Assembly: GCA_028291765.1 (NCBI GenBank)
Contig: JAQGNR010000230.1
Coordinates: 1-53,090, forward strand
Length of the DNA stretch: 53,090 nt
From: Herbaspirillum sp.
GTDB taxonomy: Bacteria > Pseudomonadota > Gammaproteobacteria > Burkholderiales > Burkholderiaceae_D
Direction: 5' to 3'
Shown: positions 1-9,643 of the stretch, piece by piece
Layout: every line of letters starts with the position of its first letter
Position numbering within the stretch: the first letter of the stretch is position 1
Position numbers and translations under genes: made by a program
Notes under the pieces: model-generated
What the model was told of the DNA's origin: nothing
Database searches by the model: none
What the model saw: only the letters and a program-made list of their open reading frames with translations

Positions 1-19
1 CGGTAAAAATAGTGTTCAT
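1..19 (-). CDS. secG: Probable start of secG, SecYEG translocon subunit (partial)
   Basis: On the minus strand an ATG at 19-17 opens a frame reading M-N-T-I-F-T before the window ends. A purine-rich stretch (GGAAAG) lies about a dozen bases upstream. In many betaproteobacteria secG follows tpiA directly, and SecG proteins there begin with a similar short hydrophobic N terminus. Only six codons are visible, so the call rests mainly on position behind tpiA and is an inference. Confidence 0.45.
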
Positions 20-59
20 TTAATTAATACTTTCCAATTTTGTTGATTCTAATTCAATT

Positions 60-93
60 CGGGAAAACCCGTTGTCCGGCATTTGTTATGCCG
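60..93. other. Two small hairpins in the tpiA-secG spacer
   Basis: CGGG-AAAA-CCCG (60-71) and CGGCAT-N5-ATGCCG (77-93) sit between the tpiA stop and the probable secG start. Neither is followed by a convincing T-run on the minus strand, so they look more like processing or mRNA-stability elements than a terminator. Function is unknown. Confidence 0.4.
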
Positions 94-122
94 CCTCGCC
101 AGCTTAATTTTGCAGCAGCCTC

Positions 123-905
123 TTAGCGATGGATCGGCGCCGCGGCGCGAACGATCGCCAGGAAATCAGCCGCTTTCAGCGCTGCGCCGCCAATCAGACC
201 ACCGTCGATATCAGGCATCGCAAGTAACTCTTTAGCGTTGTCCGGCTTCATGCTGCCGCCGTACAAAATCTGCACCTTCGCTGCGGCATCGGCGGCATTG
301 GCAATATTTGCAGCAGCCAGCTTGCTGCGCAAAAATGCATGTACATCCTGAGCCATTTGCGGTGTCGCCGTTTTGCCGGTACCGATCGCCCAGACCGGTT
401 CATAAGCTACCACCATACGCAGTATTTCTGCCTCAGACAGCAGCGCCAGCACCGCGTCCAATTGACGACCGACCACCGCCTCGGTCCGATCTGCTTCGCG
501 TTCGGCCAGCGTTTCGCCGACACACACCAGTGGCGTCAAACCGGCCTGTAAAGCGCTCAGCGTTTTTTTTGCAACCGTTTCATCGGATTCTGCGTGATAT
601 GCGCGACGCTCCGAGTGCCCGACAATCACATAGCGTGCGCCGAACTCCAGCAGCATTGAGGCCGCGATTTCGCCGGTATAGGCGCCGGCGGCGTACATCG
701 ACATATCCTGCGCGCCCCAAGCCACCGGCGAGCCCGACAATACCGACTGTACTTGCGCCAGATACGGCGCCGGCACACATACCGCCACATCGCAATCGCT
801 TGCTGCAACCTGCGTCAGCGAGGCACTGATATCGGCTAACAATGCGGCATTCACAGCCAGACTGCCGTTCATTTTCCAGTTACCGACTACGAGTGTGCGA
901 CGCAT
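123..905 (-). CDS. tpiA: Triosephosphate isomerase
   Basis: Interconverts glyceraldehyde-3-phosphate and dihydroxyacetone phosphate in cytosolic glycolysis and gluconeogenesis. The N terminus has the family motif NWKMNG with substrate-binding Lys11. The electrophilic His is in VGHSERR, the catalytic Glu in [12 protein letters not shown], and the phosphate-binding YGGS and GGLIGGAA loops are near the C terminus. About 260 residues is the usual length. I start at ATG 905 (MRRTLVVGN); the reading frame can be opened three codons earlier by a TTG, which the family alignment does not need. It probably shares a transcript with secG downstream. Confidence 0.97.
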   Translation of the reverse strand: MRRTLVVGNWKMNGSLAVNAALLADISASLTQVAASDCDVAVCVPAPYLAQVQSVLSGSPVAWGAQDMSMYAAGAYTGEIAASMLLEFGARYVIVGHSERRAYHAESDETVAKKTLSALQAGLTPLVCVGETLAEREADRTEAVVGRQLDAVLALLSEAEILRMVVAYEPVWAIGTGKTATPQMAQDVHAFLRSKLAAANIANAADAAAKVQILYGGSMKPDNAKELLAMPDIDGGLIGGAALKAADFLAIVRAAAPIHR

Positions 906-1065
906 ATATGCCAAAGATTTTCAATAACCACGCATTCTATCCGCCAGGGCGAGCAGCGTCAAACCGGCATAGTGCAGATTTATCCTGAAACGCTCGAATC
1001 TCAAGGATTTATCATGATTTACATTGACCCGATCGGAGAATCAGGTGCAGTGCCCGACACACCGC

Positions 1066-2337
1066 CTATTCACGCGACGAGCGCCGTTCGCGACCGGTCA
1101 CGATCCGGGCATTGCGCTTGAAAGTCAGATACGCCCATGCCCAATCTGTCATGACCGTCAGACGATTACGGAATCCAATCAGGAAATAGATGTGCACCAG
1201 CAGCCAGAACAGCCAAGCCGGATAACCGGAAAACTTGAGTCGGCCGATCATCACTACCGCAGCCTTACGGCCGATCGTGGCCAGCGATCCCATGTCGCGA
1301 TAGCGAAACAGGCCGGTTGGCCGATGGTTGATCAGCGCTTGAATATTTTGCGCCGCCAGCACGCCCATCTGTTTGGCTGCCGGCGATACGCCCGGCACCG
1401 GCTGGCCATCCGATTTCACCGCCGCCAGATCGCCGATCACAAACACTTCAGGATGATTCGCAATCGACAGGTCTTGCTGCACCACCACCCTGCCCGCACG
1501 ATCCACTTCGGCGCCCAACGCACGGCCCAGTGGCGACGCGGCCACGCCAGCCGACCAGATCACTGTGGCAGTGGCTAAACGTTGCTCGCCCTGCGCATCG
1601 CTGTAATTTACGCCTTCCGCATCGATCCCTGTCACTTTGCTGCCGGTGCGCACCTCTACGCCCAAGCGCTCCAATTGCACACGCGCCTTTGCGGATAAAT
1701 CGTCGGGATAAACGGATAACACCCGATCCGAACCCTCGAGCAAAACGACACGCGCCTGATGCGGATCGATACGACGAAACTCACCCTTGAGCGTATGGTG
1801 CGCAATTTCAATCAATGTCCCGGCCATTTCAACACCCGTGGGGCCGGCCCCGACGATGGCAAAGGTCAGTAATGCCGCCTGCTTGACAGGATCGGATTGC
1901 CTTTCAGCATCTTCAAAGGCCATCAGAATTTTGCTGCGGATTGTGAACGCGTCTTCAAGTGTCTTCAGGCCGGGGGCGAATTCGGCCCAACCGTCATTAC
2001 CGAAATAACTATGCGTTGAACCGGTGGCGACAATTAAATAGTCATAAGCCACTTCGCTGGCGTCATCCAGCTTGACTACCTTGCGTCCAGTATCGATATC
2101 GGTCACGGTCGCCATCAGGCAGGTCAGATTCTTTTGTTGCGCCAGAATATGCCGGATAGGTGCGCTGATCGCCGGCGCCGACAGGCCGGCAGTTGCAACC
2201 TGGTATAGCAGGGGTTGAAATAAATGATGATTGCTGCGATCGATCATGGTGATATCCACCTGCGCACCGGCCAATTGACGCGCGGCAAATAAACCGCCGA
2301 AACCGCATCCAAGAATAATTACGTGAGGGCGTGGCAT
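1066..2337 (-). CDS. ndh: Type II NADH dehydrogenase (NDH-2), single-subunit FAD enzyme
   Basis: Oxidises NADH and passes electrons to quinone at the inner face of the membrane without pumping protons. The N-terminal dinucleotide fold (ILGCGFGGLFAAR) binds FAD. A second fold near the middle (VGAGPTGVEMAGTL) binds NADH, and a later VIGDLA segment is the second FAD contact. The C-terminal ~70 residues contain aromatic hydrophobic stretches (WLFWLLVHIYFLIGF) suited to membrane attachment. I chose the ATG just before the first FAD motif; the same frame extends upstream to an ATG at 2355 and a TTG at 2373. It stands alone between tpiA and pnp. Confidence 0.93.
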   Translation of the reverse strand: MPRPHVIILGCGFGGLFAARQLAGAQVDITMIDRSNHHLFQPLLYQVATAGLSAPAISAPIRHILAQQKNLTCLMATVTDIDTGRKVVKLDDASEVAYDYLIVATGSTHSYFGNDGWAEFAPGLKTLEDAFTIRSKILMAFEDAERQSDPVKQAALLTFAIVGAGPTGVEMAGTLIEIAHHTLKGEFRRIDPHQARVVLLEGSDRVLSVYPDDLSAKARVQLERLGVEVRTGSKVTGIDAEGVNYSDAQGEQRLATATVIWSAGVAASPLGRALGAEVDRAGRVVVQQDLSIANHPEVFVIGDLAAVKSDGQPVPGVSPAAKQMGVLAAQNIQALINHRPTGLFRYRDMGSLATIGRKAAVVMIGRLKFSGYPAWLFWLLVHIYFLIGFRNRLTVMTDWAWAYLTFKRNARIVTGRERRSSRE

Positions 2338-2410
2338 GAGAAAGATCCGTTTCATATGGTGTTCAACACTCAAGACTATCCAATACCTTTACATCTTGCA
2401 ATCGTGTCCA

Positions 2411-2450
2411 TAAAAAAATAGCCGCCCGTGCATTACGCACCGGGCGGCTA
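2411..2450 (-). terminator. Rho-independent terminator downstream of pnp
   Basis: On the minus strand the arms TAGCCGCCCG and CGGGCGGCTA are separated by a 12-base loop that can pair further, and are followed by a run of seven T (forward A-run 2412-2418). It sits about 75 bases past the pnp stop and should end the rpsO-pnp transcript before ndh. Confidence 0.9.
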
Positions 2451-2497
2451 TGACTATCGTTCGGGGTGAATTTACACTGCCTGCTTCACCCTTCGCG

Positions 2498-2533
2498 TTT
2501 ACGCTTTACGCTTGTTTTACGCTTTACGGCTGT
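2498..2533. repeat. 18-bp tandem duplication spanning the pnp stop codon
   Basis: TTTACGCTTTACGCTTGT (2498-2515) is followed head-to-tail by a copy at 2516-2533 with two mismatches. Each unit itself contains two TTTACGC-like heptamers. The second copy covers the pnp stop (2524-2526), so the last codons of pnp are part of the repeat. It resembles the other private short tandem repeats in this window. Confidence 0.85.
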
Positions 2534-4644
2534 GCCGCATCCAGGGTCACCGAAGCTGGGTCTTCGAGCGCGGCCTTCATCGACAGTTTCAAACGGCCGC
2601 GGTCATCGGTTTCCAGCACTTTAACGCGTACCAATTGGCCTTCTTTCAGGAAGTCGGCAACCGCATTGACGCGTTCGTTGGCGATTTGACTGATGTGCAG
2701 CAGACCGTCCTTGCCTGGCAAGACCTGAACAATCGCGCCGAAATCAAGCAGCTTCAACACAGTGCCTTCGTAGATCTTGCCGACTTCCACCGAAGCCGTC
2801 AATTCTTCGATACGGCGTTTGGCTTCCTGACCTGCAGCAGCGTCTACCGATGCAATGGTGACCACGCCTTCGTCGCTGATATCGATCTGGGTACCGGTTT
2901 CTTCAGTCAGCGCACGAATGACGGCGCCGCCCTTGCCGATCACGTCGCGGATTTTTTCCGGATTGATCTTGACGGTAATCAAACGCGGTGCAAAGTCGGA
3001 CAGCTCAGCCTTGCCATGCGGAACGGCTTCCTGCATCTTGCCCAGAATATGAATGCGGCCTTCTTTGGCTTGCGCCAGCGCGACCTGCATGATTTCCTTG
3101 GTGATGCCCTGGATTTTGATGTCCATCTGCAGCGCAGTAATACCGTTTGCGGTACCGGCCACCTTGAAATCCATATCGCCAAGGTGATCTTCATCGCCCA
3201 GGATATCGGTCAGAACGGCAAATTTACCGCCTTCTTTGATCAGACCCATTGCAATACCGGCGACATGCGCTTGCATCGGCACGCCTGCATCCAGCAATGC
3301 CAGGCAACCGCCGCAAACTGAAGCCATCGACGAAGAACCGTTCGATTCGGTAATTTCAGACACCAGACGCACCGAGTAGCTGAACTCTTCCTTAGGCGGC
3401 AACGCTGCCAGCAACGCACGTTTAGCCAGACGGCCGTGACCGATTTCGCGGCGTTTCGGGGTACCGACGCGACCGGTTTCGCCGGTAGCGAACGGAGGCA
3501 TGTTGTAATGCAACATGAATGGATCGGTAAATTCGCCCATCAGCGCATCGATTTTCTGCTCGTCGCGCGCAGTGCCCAGCGTTGCAATCACCAAGGCTTG
3601 CGTTTCGCCGCGTGTGAATAGTGCCGAGCCGTGCGTGCGCGGCAGGACGCCGGTACGAATCGAAATCGGACGCACAGTGCGGGTGTCGCGGCCATCGATA
3701 CGCGGTTCGCCGTCCAGAATTTGCGAACGGACGATCTTGGCTTCCATGTCGAACAGGATGCCGCCCACTTCCGCAGCATCTGCCGCGACAGGATCGGCAG
3801 CCAGCGCGGCGTTGACCTCGCTGGTGACCGTTTTCAACTTGGCGGTGCGAACTTGCTTGTCTTTGGTTTGATACGCTTCGCGCAGCGGACCTTCGGCCAA
3901 AGCAGCAATGCGGGCGATCAGCGCTTCATTTTTTGGCGCTGGGTTCCATTGCACTTCAGGCTTGCCGCCGTCGCGCACCAGATCATGAATCGCATTGATG
4001 ACGGCCTTCATCTGCTCGTGACCGAATACAACCGCGCCCAGCATGACTTCTTCCGACAATTGCTTGGCTTCGGACTCAACCATCATCACAGCCGCTTCAG
4101 TGCCGGCAACCACCAGATCCAGCGCCGATGTCTTCAATTGCGTTGCAGTCGGGTTAAGCACGTATTGGCCGTTGATATAGCCGACGCGAGCAGCGCCGAT
4201 CGGGCCGTTGAACGGCAGACCGGCAACCGACAAGGCAGCCGATGCGCCAATCATGGCGGCGATATCCGGATCGATTTCAGGATTGACTGACAGCACGTGC
4301 ACAATGACTTGCACTTCGTTCAGATAACCTTCCGGGAACAGCGGACGAATAGGACGATCGATCAGACGGGACGTCAGTGTTTCTTTTTCGGAAGGCTTGC
4401 CTTCGCGCTTGAAAAAGCCGCCAGGAATGCGGCCGGCTGCATACGTTTTTTCAATGTAATCGACTGTCAGCGGGAAAAAATCCTGGCCTGGTTTAGCGTC
4501 CTTGCGCGCCACGACTGTCGCCAGCACGACCGTATCTTCGATGGATACGAGCACGGCGCCGGAAGCCTGGCGAGCGATTTCGCCGGTTTCCAGAGTGACT
4601 TGATGCTGACCGTATTGGAATGATTTCGTAATTTTATTAAACAA
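2524..4644 (-). CDS. pnp: Polyribonucleotide nucleotidyltransferase (PNPase)
   Basis: Phosphorolytic 3'-5' exoribonuclease of mRNA turnover; works as a trimer, usually in the degradosome. Domains in order: RNase PH-like domain 1 (about 10-145), helical linker, catalytic RNase PH-like domain 2 (about 320-540, with [18 protein letters not shown]), KH ([17 protein letters not shown] near 560-600) and S1 ([18 protein letters not shown] near 622-690). Its 706 residues are normal. The start is TTG: minus-strand bases 4644-4642 read TTG, preceded by AAGGAAA at good spacing, and the following residues [11 protein letters not shown] match the family N terminus. It lies downstream of rpsO with a repeat-bearing 283-base spacer. 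Confidence 0.98.
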   Translation of the reverse strand: MFNKITKSFQYGQHQVTLETGEIARQASGAVLVSIEDTVVLATVVARKDAKPGQDFFPLTVDYIEKTYAAGRIPGGFFKREGKPSEKETLTSRLIDRPIRPLFPEGYLNEVQVIVHVLSVNPEIDPDIAAMIGASAALSVAGLPFNGPIGAARVGYINGQYVLNPTATQLKTSALDLVVAGTEAAVMMVESEAKQLSEEVMLGAVVFGHEQMKAVINAIHDLVRDGGKPEVQWNPAPKNEALIARIAALAEGPLREAYQTKDKQVRTAKLKTVTSEVNAALAADPVAADAAEVGGILFDMEAKIVRSQILDGEPRIDGRDTRTVRPISIRTGVLPRTHGSALFTRGETQALVIATLGTARDEQKIDALMGEFTDPFMLHYNMPPFATGETGRVGTPKRREIGHGRLAKRALLAALPPKEEFSYSVRLVSEITESNGSSSMASVCGGCLALLDAGVPMQAHVAGIAMGLIKEGGKFAVLTDILGDEDHLGDMDFKVAGTANGITALQMDIKIQGITKEIMQVALAQAKEGRIHILGKMQEAVPHGKAELSDFAPRLITVKINPEKIRDVIGKGGAVIRALTEETGTQIDISDEGVVTIASVDAAAGQEAKRRIEELTASVEVGKIYEGTVLKLLDFGAIVQVLPGKDGLLHISQIANERVNAVADFLKEGQLVRVKVLETDDRGRLKLSMKAALEDPASVTLDAAQP

Positions 4645-4722
4645 GGTGTTTCCTTTCTATTTTACCGACAGATTTTCAGGGGCTGTCGTTCACCTCACCA
4701 CGAATGATTGCCGCAAAAAAAA

Positions 4723-4789
4723 ACAATCATTTTGTTACAAAAAAACCATTATTTGTTACAAAAAAGACAATCATTTTGTTACAGAAAAG
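4723..4789. repeat. Three tandem ~22-bp AT-rich repeats between rpsO and pnp
   Basis: Copy 1 (4723-4745) and copy 3 (4767-4789) share ACAATCATTTTGTTACA followed by an A-rich tail; copy 2 (4746-4766) is a shortened version containing ATTTGTTACAAAAAAG. On the transcript each unit reads as UGUAACAAA-, an AU-rich part, then a U-run. A fourth fragment (ACAACC) follows. The array lies in the spacer where pnp mRNA is processed and autoregulated in enterobacteria. Confidence 0.9.
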
Positions 4790-4927
4790 ACAACCTTTTT
4801 ACTAACCGCAGCGTACGATTACATCTGTGCGGCCTTGCCAAAGCTGCAAACAAAAATGCCCACATCAGGAAACTGATGCAGGCATGTCGGCTATAAATTT
4901 CGTAACCGGATAAAGAACGGCGACAAA

Positions 4928-5197
4928 TTATTTACGCAAGCCGAGTTTTTCGATCAAAGAGCGGTAACGCGTTGCGTCTTTACTTTTCAGATAGGACAGC
5001 AGACTTTTACGACGATTAACCATCATGATCAGACCACGACGCGAATGATGATCCTTGGCATGCGCCTTGAAATGACCATTCAGATCGTTGATGCGTGCAG
5101 TCAGCAAAGCGACTTGCACTTCTGGAGAACCGGTATCGTTTTGGGCGCGGGCATTATCAGAGATAATGGCAGCTTTTGCATCTTTTAGGATAGACAT
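4928..5197 (-). CDS. rpsO: 30S ribosomal protein S15
   Basis: Small-subunit protein that binds the central domain of 16S rRNA early in assembly and contributes to a bridge with the 50S subunit. Its 89 residues match the family exactly. The family segments [33 protein letters not shown] and the C-terminal [12 protein letters not shown] are all visible. It lies immediately upstream of pnp, the arrangement common across proteobacteria, where S15 and PNPase are often co-transcribed. Confidence 0.99.
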   Translation of the reverse strand: MSILKDAKAAIISDNARAQNDTGSPEVQVALLTARINDLNGHFKAHAKDHHSRRGLIMMVNRRKSLLSYLKSKDATRYRSLIEKLGLRK

Positions 5198-5365
5198 AAT
5201 TAAGACCTTAACAAGCGGTTAGCAGAGTGATTGGCGGACCAAAATACCCCGGCAAACCGTGAATAAAAATGAAGAATGGTCAAATGACCAGCGCGAAGTA
5301 TATAGCAAAGCAGGTAAAACATCTATCCGATTCGAAACCGGTCTCTGATTTTTAAGGAAATTTTC

Positions 5366-5869
5366 ATGAAATATCTTGCCACAAACCTCATTTTTGCCGG
5401 CGTCCTAGGGTTATCCGGCTGTGCAACGATATTCGGGCCGGCGCCGGCGCCAGGCGATACAGTAGCGCAGGTAGAAGCCAAGCGCGGCCAACCAAGCGCC
5501 ATCTATCAAGATGGCAACGACAAATTACTGGCTTATTCTCCCGGCTATTGGGGTCAGTATTCCTATATGGCGCGGATCGGTCCCGATGGCCGCTTGAAGT
5601 CGTATGAACAAGTGTGGACGGATGCAAAATTCGCCTCAATCAAACCGAACGTTTCCACCAAAGACGATGTACTGCGCATAGTCGGTCAGCCGACCGCCAT
5701 CGGACGCTACGCCCGCTCCCCTTTTATCGCATGGAATTACGGCTATAAGGAAGCCGGCGTATGGAATTCGATGATGACGGTATACATCGATAACAACGGC
5801 ATTGTGCGAGGGCTTGAGAATGGTCCGGACCGGCGTTACGAGCGCAATGGCTTTGGAGCGGATATGTAA
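5366..5869 (+). CDS. Outer-membrane lipoprotein, BamE/SmpA-like fold, copy 1
   Basis: The N terminus is a lipoprotein signal with lipobox LSGC, so the mature protein should be lipid-anchored. The rest contains two units with the pattern seen in SmpA/OmlA (BamE) domains: a PGDTVAQVEAKRGQPSAIY half, and a second half with STKDDVLRIVGQPT followed by YIDNNGIVRGLENGPD. That domain call is by eye. Length is 167 residues. The next gene is a close paralogue in tandem, sharing long identical stretches such as PGYWGQYSYMAR. Role unknown; envelope assembly or integrity is an inference from the fold. Confidence 0.85.
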   Translation: MKYLATNLIFAGVLGLSGCATIFGPAPAPGDTVAQVEAKRGQPSAIYQDGNDKLLAYSPGYWGQYSYMARIGPDGRLKSYEQVWTDAKFASIKPNVSTKDDVLRIVGQPTAIGRYARSPFIAWNYGYKEAGVWNSMMTVYIDNNGIVRGLENGPDRRYERNGFGADM

Positions 5870-5962
5870 ATGGAGATGTAAAACAGCATTGGTCCACCGC
5901 ATCAATTTAACGTCACGTCAATGCGTCCGACGCATCAGGACGCCAACTTGCAGGGAGGTATC

Positions 5963-6463
5963 ATGAAACAGCATAACTTCATTTTTGCCGGCGTCCTGGC
6001 TCTTTCCGGTTGCTCCACTCTATTCGGTCCACCGCCGGCGGTAGGCGATACTGAAGCGCAAGTAGAAACAAAACGTGGTCAGCCCAGTGCGATCTACCAG
6101 GACGGCGCCGACAAATTACTTTCCTATGCACCCGGTTATTGGGGCCAGTACTCATATATGGCGCGGCTCGGCCCCGACGGACACCTGAAATCATATGAGC
6201 AGGTATGGACAGACGCAAAATTCGCCATGCTCAAACCGAATATTTCTACCAGGGCGGACGTATTGCGCATAGTCGGTGCCCCTACAGAGGTCACCAGGTA
6301 CGCGCGTGTCCCCTATATGGCATGGAATTACGGCTACAAGGAAGCAAACGCATGGAACTTAATGATGACGGTTTATATTGATGACAAAGGCCTGGTGCGC
6401 GGACTGGAAAACGGCCCGGATGATCGTTACGACCATGGCGGCGGTAACGATAACGGTAAATAA
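5963..6463 (+). CDS. Outer-membrane lipoprotein, BamE/SmpA-like fold, copy 2
   Basis: Tandem paralogue of the preceding lipoprotein. I start at ATG 5963, behind a strong GGGAGG ribosome-binding site; the frame is open further upstream but that part does not resemble the paralogue. The lipobox is LSGC again, followed by the same two-unit body (QVETKRGQPSAIYQDG, RADVLRIVGAPTEV, YIDDKGLVRGLENGPD). The tails differ: this copy ends with a Gly/Asn/Asp-rich stretch. The spacer to copy 1 is 93 bases with no terminator, so co-transcription is likely. The pair points to a local gene duplication. Confidence 0.85.
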   Translation: MKQHNFIFAGVLALSGCSTLFGPPPAVGDTEAQVETKRGQPSAIYQDGADKLLSYAPGYWGQYSYMARLGPDGHLKSYEQVWTDAKFAMLKPNISTRADVLRIVGAPTEVTRYARVPYMAWNYGYKEANAWNLMMTVYIDDKGLVRGLENGPDDRYDHGGGNDNGK

Positions 6464-6569
6464 TAAATCGGCATTCGATACGGCCAGGACCGCTTTCACA
6501 TTGCATCCATCTGATTAGCAAGTGCGCGCGAAATCAGCGACATTCCATCGCTGGCTTCGCGCTAATTTT

Positions 6570-7499
6570 TTACAAAGGATGGTGATCATTGTTATCTTCA
6601 TACTTCGCAGCAGCGGGCGGCGGTTCGGCTTTATTGCTCTGCGGCACCAGCGCAACCGGTTTGCCTTTGAACCAACGCCAGCCGTACACCACATAACCGG
6701 ATACCCCATACAACACAAACAATCCGAACAGTACGCTCGACGGATCGCTTGAAATGGCAACCAGCGCCACGACCACCAGCAGCGACGCAATGAATGGCAT
6801 TGGTTTACGGAAATTGATGTCTTTGAAGCTATAGAACGGCACATTGCTGACCATTGTGATCCCTGCATAGAGCGTAATCACCCAGGACAGCCAATTCAGA
6901 TCGGCGCCGGCAAAGCGTAGATCATCCATCAGCCAGACAAAGCCGGCGACCATTGCCGCCGCCGCAGGACTTGGCAAACCCTGAAAGTAACGCTTATCGA
7001 CCACCGCGATATTCGTGTTGAAACGCGCCAAACGCAACGCGCCGCCAACGCAATAAACAAATGCCGCCAGCCAGCCCAGCTTGCCCATGCCGCGCAACGA
7101 CCACTCATAGATAACCAGTGCCGGCGCAGCGCCGAAAGAAACCATATCCGACAAGCTGTCGTACTGCGCGCCGAATTCGCTTTGCGTATTGGTCATGCGC
7201 GCCACCCGGCCATCCAGGCTATCGAGCACCATTGCGACAAAAATGGCAATCGAAGCATTGTCGAACTTCAGATTCATCGCCATCACAATGGCGTAAAAAC
7301 CGCAAAATAAAGCGGCGGTGGTAAATGCGTTGGGCAGCAGATAAATACCGCGGCGGCGCCGTTTCGGACGCGCCGTATTACTCAGCGCTTCCAGATGTTC
7401 CCGTCCGAGCGTATCGTTGTCTGCGGCGTTTTTGTTACGCAATAATTTAGGAAAAGGAGGGCCGCCGCTCTTGGCGCGACGCCGTCGAAAATTTGCCAT
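6570..7499 (-). CDS. pssA: CDP-diacylglycerol-serine O-phosphatidyltransferase
   Basis: Makes phosphatidylserine from CDP-diacylglycerol and serine, the first step to phosphatidylethanolamine. The CDP-alcohol phosphatidyltransferase signature DG-x2-AR-x8-G-x3-D-x3-D is intact (DGRVAR ... GAQYDSLSD). It is a type II, membrane-integral enzyme with several hydrophobic helices after a basic N terminus (RRRRAKSGG, RPKRRRRG). It starts at ATG 7499 with CGGAGTC upstream. The C terminus is proline/alanine rich (EPPPAAAKYEDN). In several Burkholderiales a psd gene lies between ilvC and pssA; here a SIMPL-domain gene occupies that place. Confidence 0.95.
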   Translation of the reverse strand: MANFRRRRAKSGGPPFPKLLRNKNAADNDTLGREHLEALSNTARPKRRRRGIYLLPNAFTTAALFCGFYAIVMAMNLKFDNASIAIFVAMVLDSLDGRVARMTNTQSEFGAQYDSLSDMVSFGAAPALVIYEWSLRGMGKLGWLAAFVYCVGGALRLARFNTNIAVVDKRYFQGLPSPAAAAMVAGFVWLMDDLRFAGADLNWLSWVITLYAGITMVSNVPFYSFKDINFRKPMPFIASLLVVVALVAISSDPSSVLFGLFVLYGVSGYVVYGWRWFKGKPVALVPQSNKAEPPPAAAKYEDNNDHHPL

Positions 7500-7588
7500 G
7501 ATGACTCCGGTTCAATTGCCTGCTCCACCGCAAGCGCGGCGAAGCCCGCACATTCTAGTCGAGCGCGGTACAAATGTAACGTAAAGCG

Positions 7589-8353
7589 CTATCTGAATTT
7601 CAGTTTGCCTACAGCCCGCATATTGAGCGTAGTCTCGCCCGGCTCGAAACTGGGTTCCGCAACCGCATCCTGCGATGGCGCCGAGGCGCGCATCATCATA
7701 ACCGCCTTCGGCATTGCGTCGTTGCCTGCGTAATTACCTGAACCTTCAAAATCGAGCGTATCGAGTATGGCGTCGGCGGGATTGCGTCCCATTGCATGGG
7801 CGATCGATGCGATCCGTTCGATCAGGTTTTTATAAGTTGCGTCGATCAGCGCCGCATCCGATTGTTTGCTTGCGGCCGGGCTGAGGCTGAAATGCAGACC
7901 ATTCAGCGCCATTTGAGCTTGCGCTGCGGCGATGGTCTGCGGCAGTGCGTGCAGATTGGTGGTTGTCAGATCGAGGTATTGGCCGATTCGCCATGCGATC
8001 GGCTGATGAGATTTGGCGGCGCCGGCATTGGCGCCTGTGCGAGGCGGATCTTCCGCATATACCGCATAGGTGTAATAGCCGCGCGTCTTGAGTTTCGCCT
8101 GCGGATCCTGCTGATGCAGCAAGCTGATGCCCTGATTCATTTTTTGATTGACGCGGGAAGCTGCTGCAGACTTGTCCTTGTCCTGCTCTTCGACCATGAA
8201 GGTAGCCTGTGCTTGATCGTTGGCCTGCACTACTTCGCCGAAGGCCGGTACGATGATCTGCGTCGGCGAGGCGCCGGATGCGGTCTGTGCATAGGCATGC
8301 ACGCTGGCTGCGGCGAGTAATGCCGCCATGCATAAATTTCGGCTTAACTTCAT
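7589..8353 (-). CDS. SIMPL-domain (DUF541) periplasmic protein
   Basis: A cleavable signal peptide (hydrophobic to AHAYAQ-like end, ~22 residues) precedes a SIMPL/DUF541 body: GEVVQANDQAQATFMVEEQDKDKSAA at the start, alternating segments typical of this fold (KLKTRGYYTYAVY, WRIGQYLDLTT), and LDTLDFEGSGNY towards the end. Length is 254 residues. It starts at ATG 8353 with GGAGAAG at good distance. Members of this family are exported and mostly uncharacterised. It lies downstream of ilvC but is separated from it by a terminator, so it probably has its own promoter. Confidence 0.85.
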   Translation of the reverse strand: MKLSRNLCMAALLAAASVHAYAQTASGASPTQIIVPAFGEVVQANDQAQATFMVEEQDKDKSAAASRVNQKMNQGISLLHQQDPQAKLKTRGYYTYAVYAEDPPRTGANAGAAKSHQPIAWRIGQYLDLTTTNLHALPQTIAAAQAQMALNGLHFSLSPAASKQSDAALIDATYKNLIERIASIAHAMGRNPADAILDTLDFEGSGNYAGNDAMPKAVMMMRASAPSQDAVAEPSFEPGETTLNMRAVGKLKFR

Positions 8354-8369
8354 TATTCTTCTCCATGTG

Positions 8370-8396
8370 AAAAAGGGCGTACCGAGTACGCCCTTT
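8370..8396 (-). terminator. Terminator after ilvC
   Basis: Perfect 11-bp arms AAAGGGCGTAC and GTACGCCCTTT with a 3-base loop; on the minus strand the right arm runs into TTTTT then C. It lies about 100 bases after the ilvC stop and about 17 bases before the SIMPL start codon, close to that gene's ribosome-binding site. Confidence 0.85.
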
Positions 8397-8402
8397 GTAA
8401 AT

Positions 8403-8432
8403 ATAACCGGAATTGGAGGTCATTCCGGTTAT
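8403..8432. repeat. Perfect 11-bp inverted repeat beside the ilvC terminator
   Basis: ATAACCGGAAT (8403-8413) and ATTCCGGTTAT (8422-8432) flank an 8-base loop. It has no T-run of its own and lies seven bases from the terminator hairpin, so the 3' end of the ilv transcript would carry two adjacent stem-loops. It could protect the 3' end, or be a binding palindrome for SIMPL gene control. Confidence 0.8.
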
Positions 8433-8456
8433 TTCGTTCTGCATGTATTGCTGGTA

Positions 8457-9522
<1,066 letters not shown>

Positions 9523-9534
9523 TCAGTAAATTTT

Positions 9535-9586
9535 TCGTTAAATCGTTAAATCGTTAATTGAATCTTGAATCTTAAATCTTAAATCT
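9535..9586. repeat. Compound microsatellite between ilvH and ilvC (8-bp x3 then 7-bp x4)
   Basis: Three octamers (TCGTTAAA, TCGTTAAA, TCGTTAAT; 9535-9558) pass directly into four heptamers (TGAATCT, TGAATCT, TAAATCT, TAAATCT; 9559-9586). The block lies immediately upstream of the ilvC ribosome-binding site. It contains no coding frame and is much richer in A+T than its flanks. Confidence 0.9.
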
Positions 9587-9643
9587 GCATCGAATATTGC
9601 ATTGCCAGGCCGCTATCGGTTTGCGTGCCGTGGCGCCATGCCA

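Noticed and set aside
308-829. Long plus-strand frame of 173 codons inside tpiA
   Set aside because: It is a shadow of tpiA on the opposite strand: Arg/Pro/His-rich, no ribosome-binding site and no family pattern.
3631-4290. 219-codon plus-strand frame inside pnp
   Set aside because: It lies wholly within the clear pnp reading frame; composition follows the complementary codons and no start signal is present.
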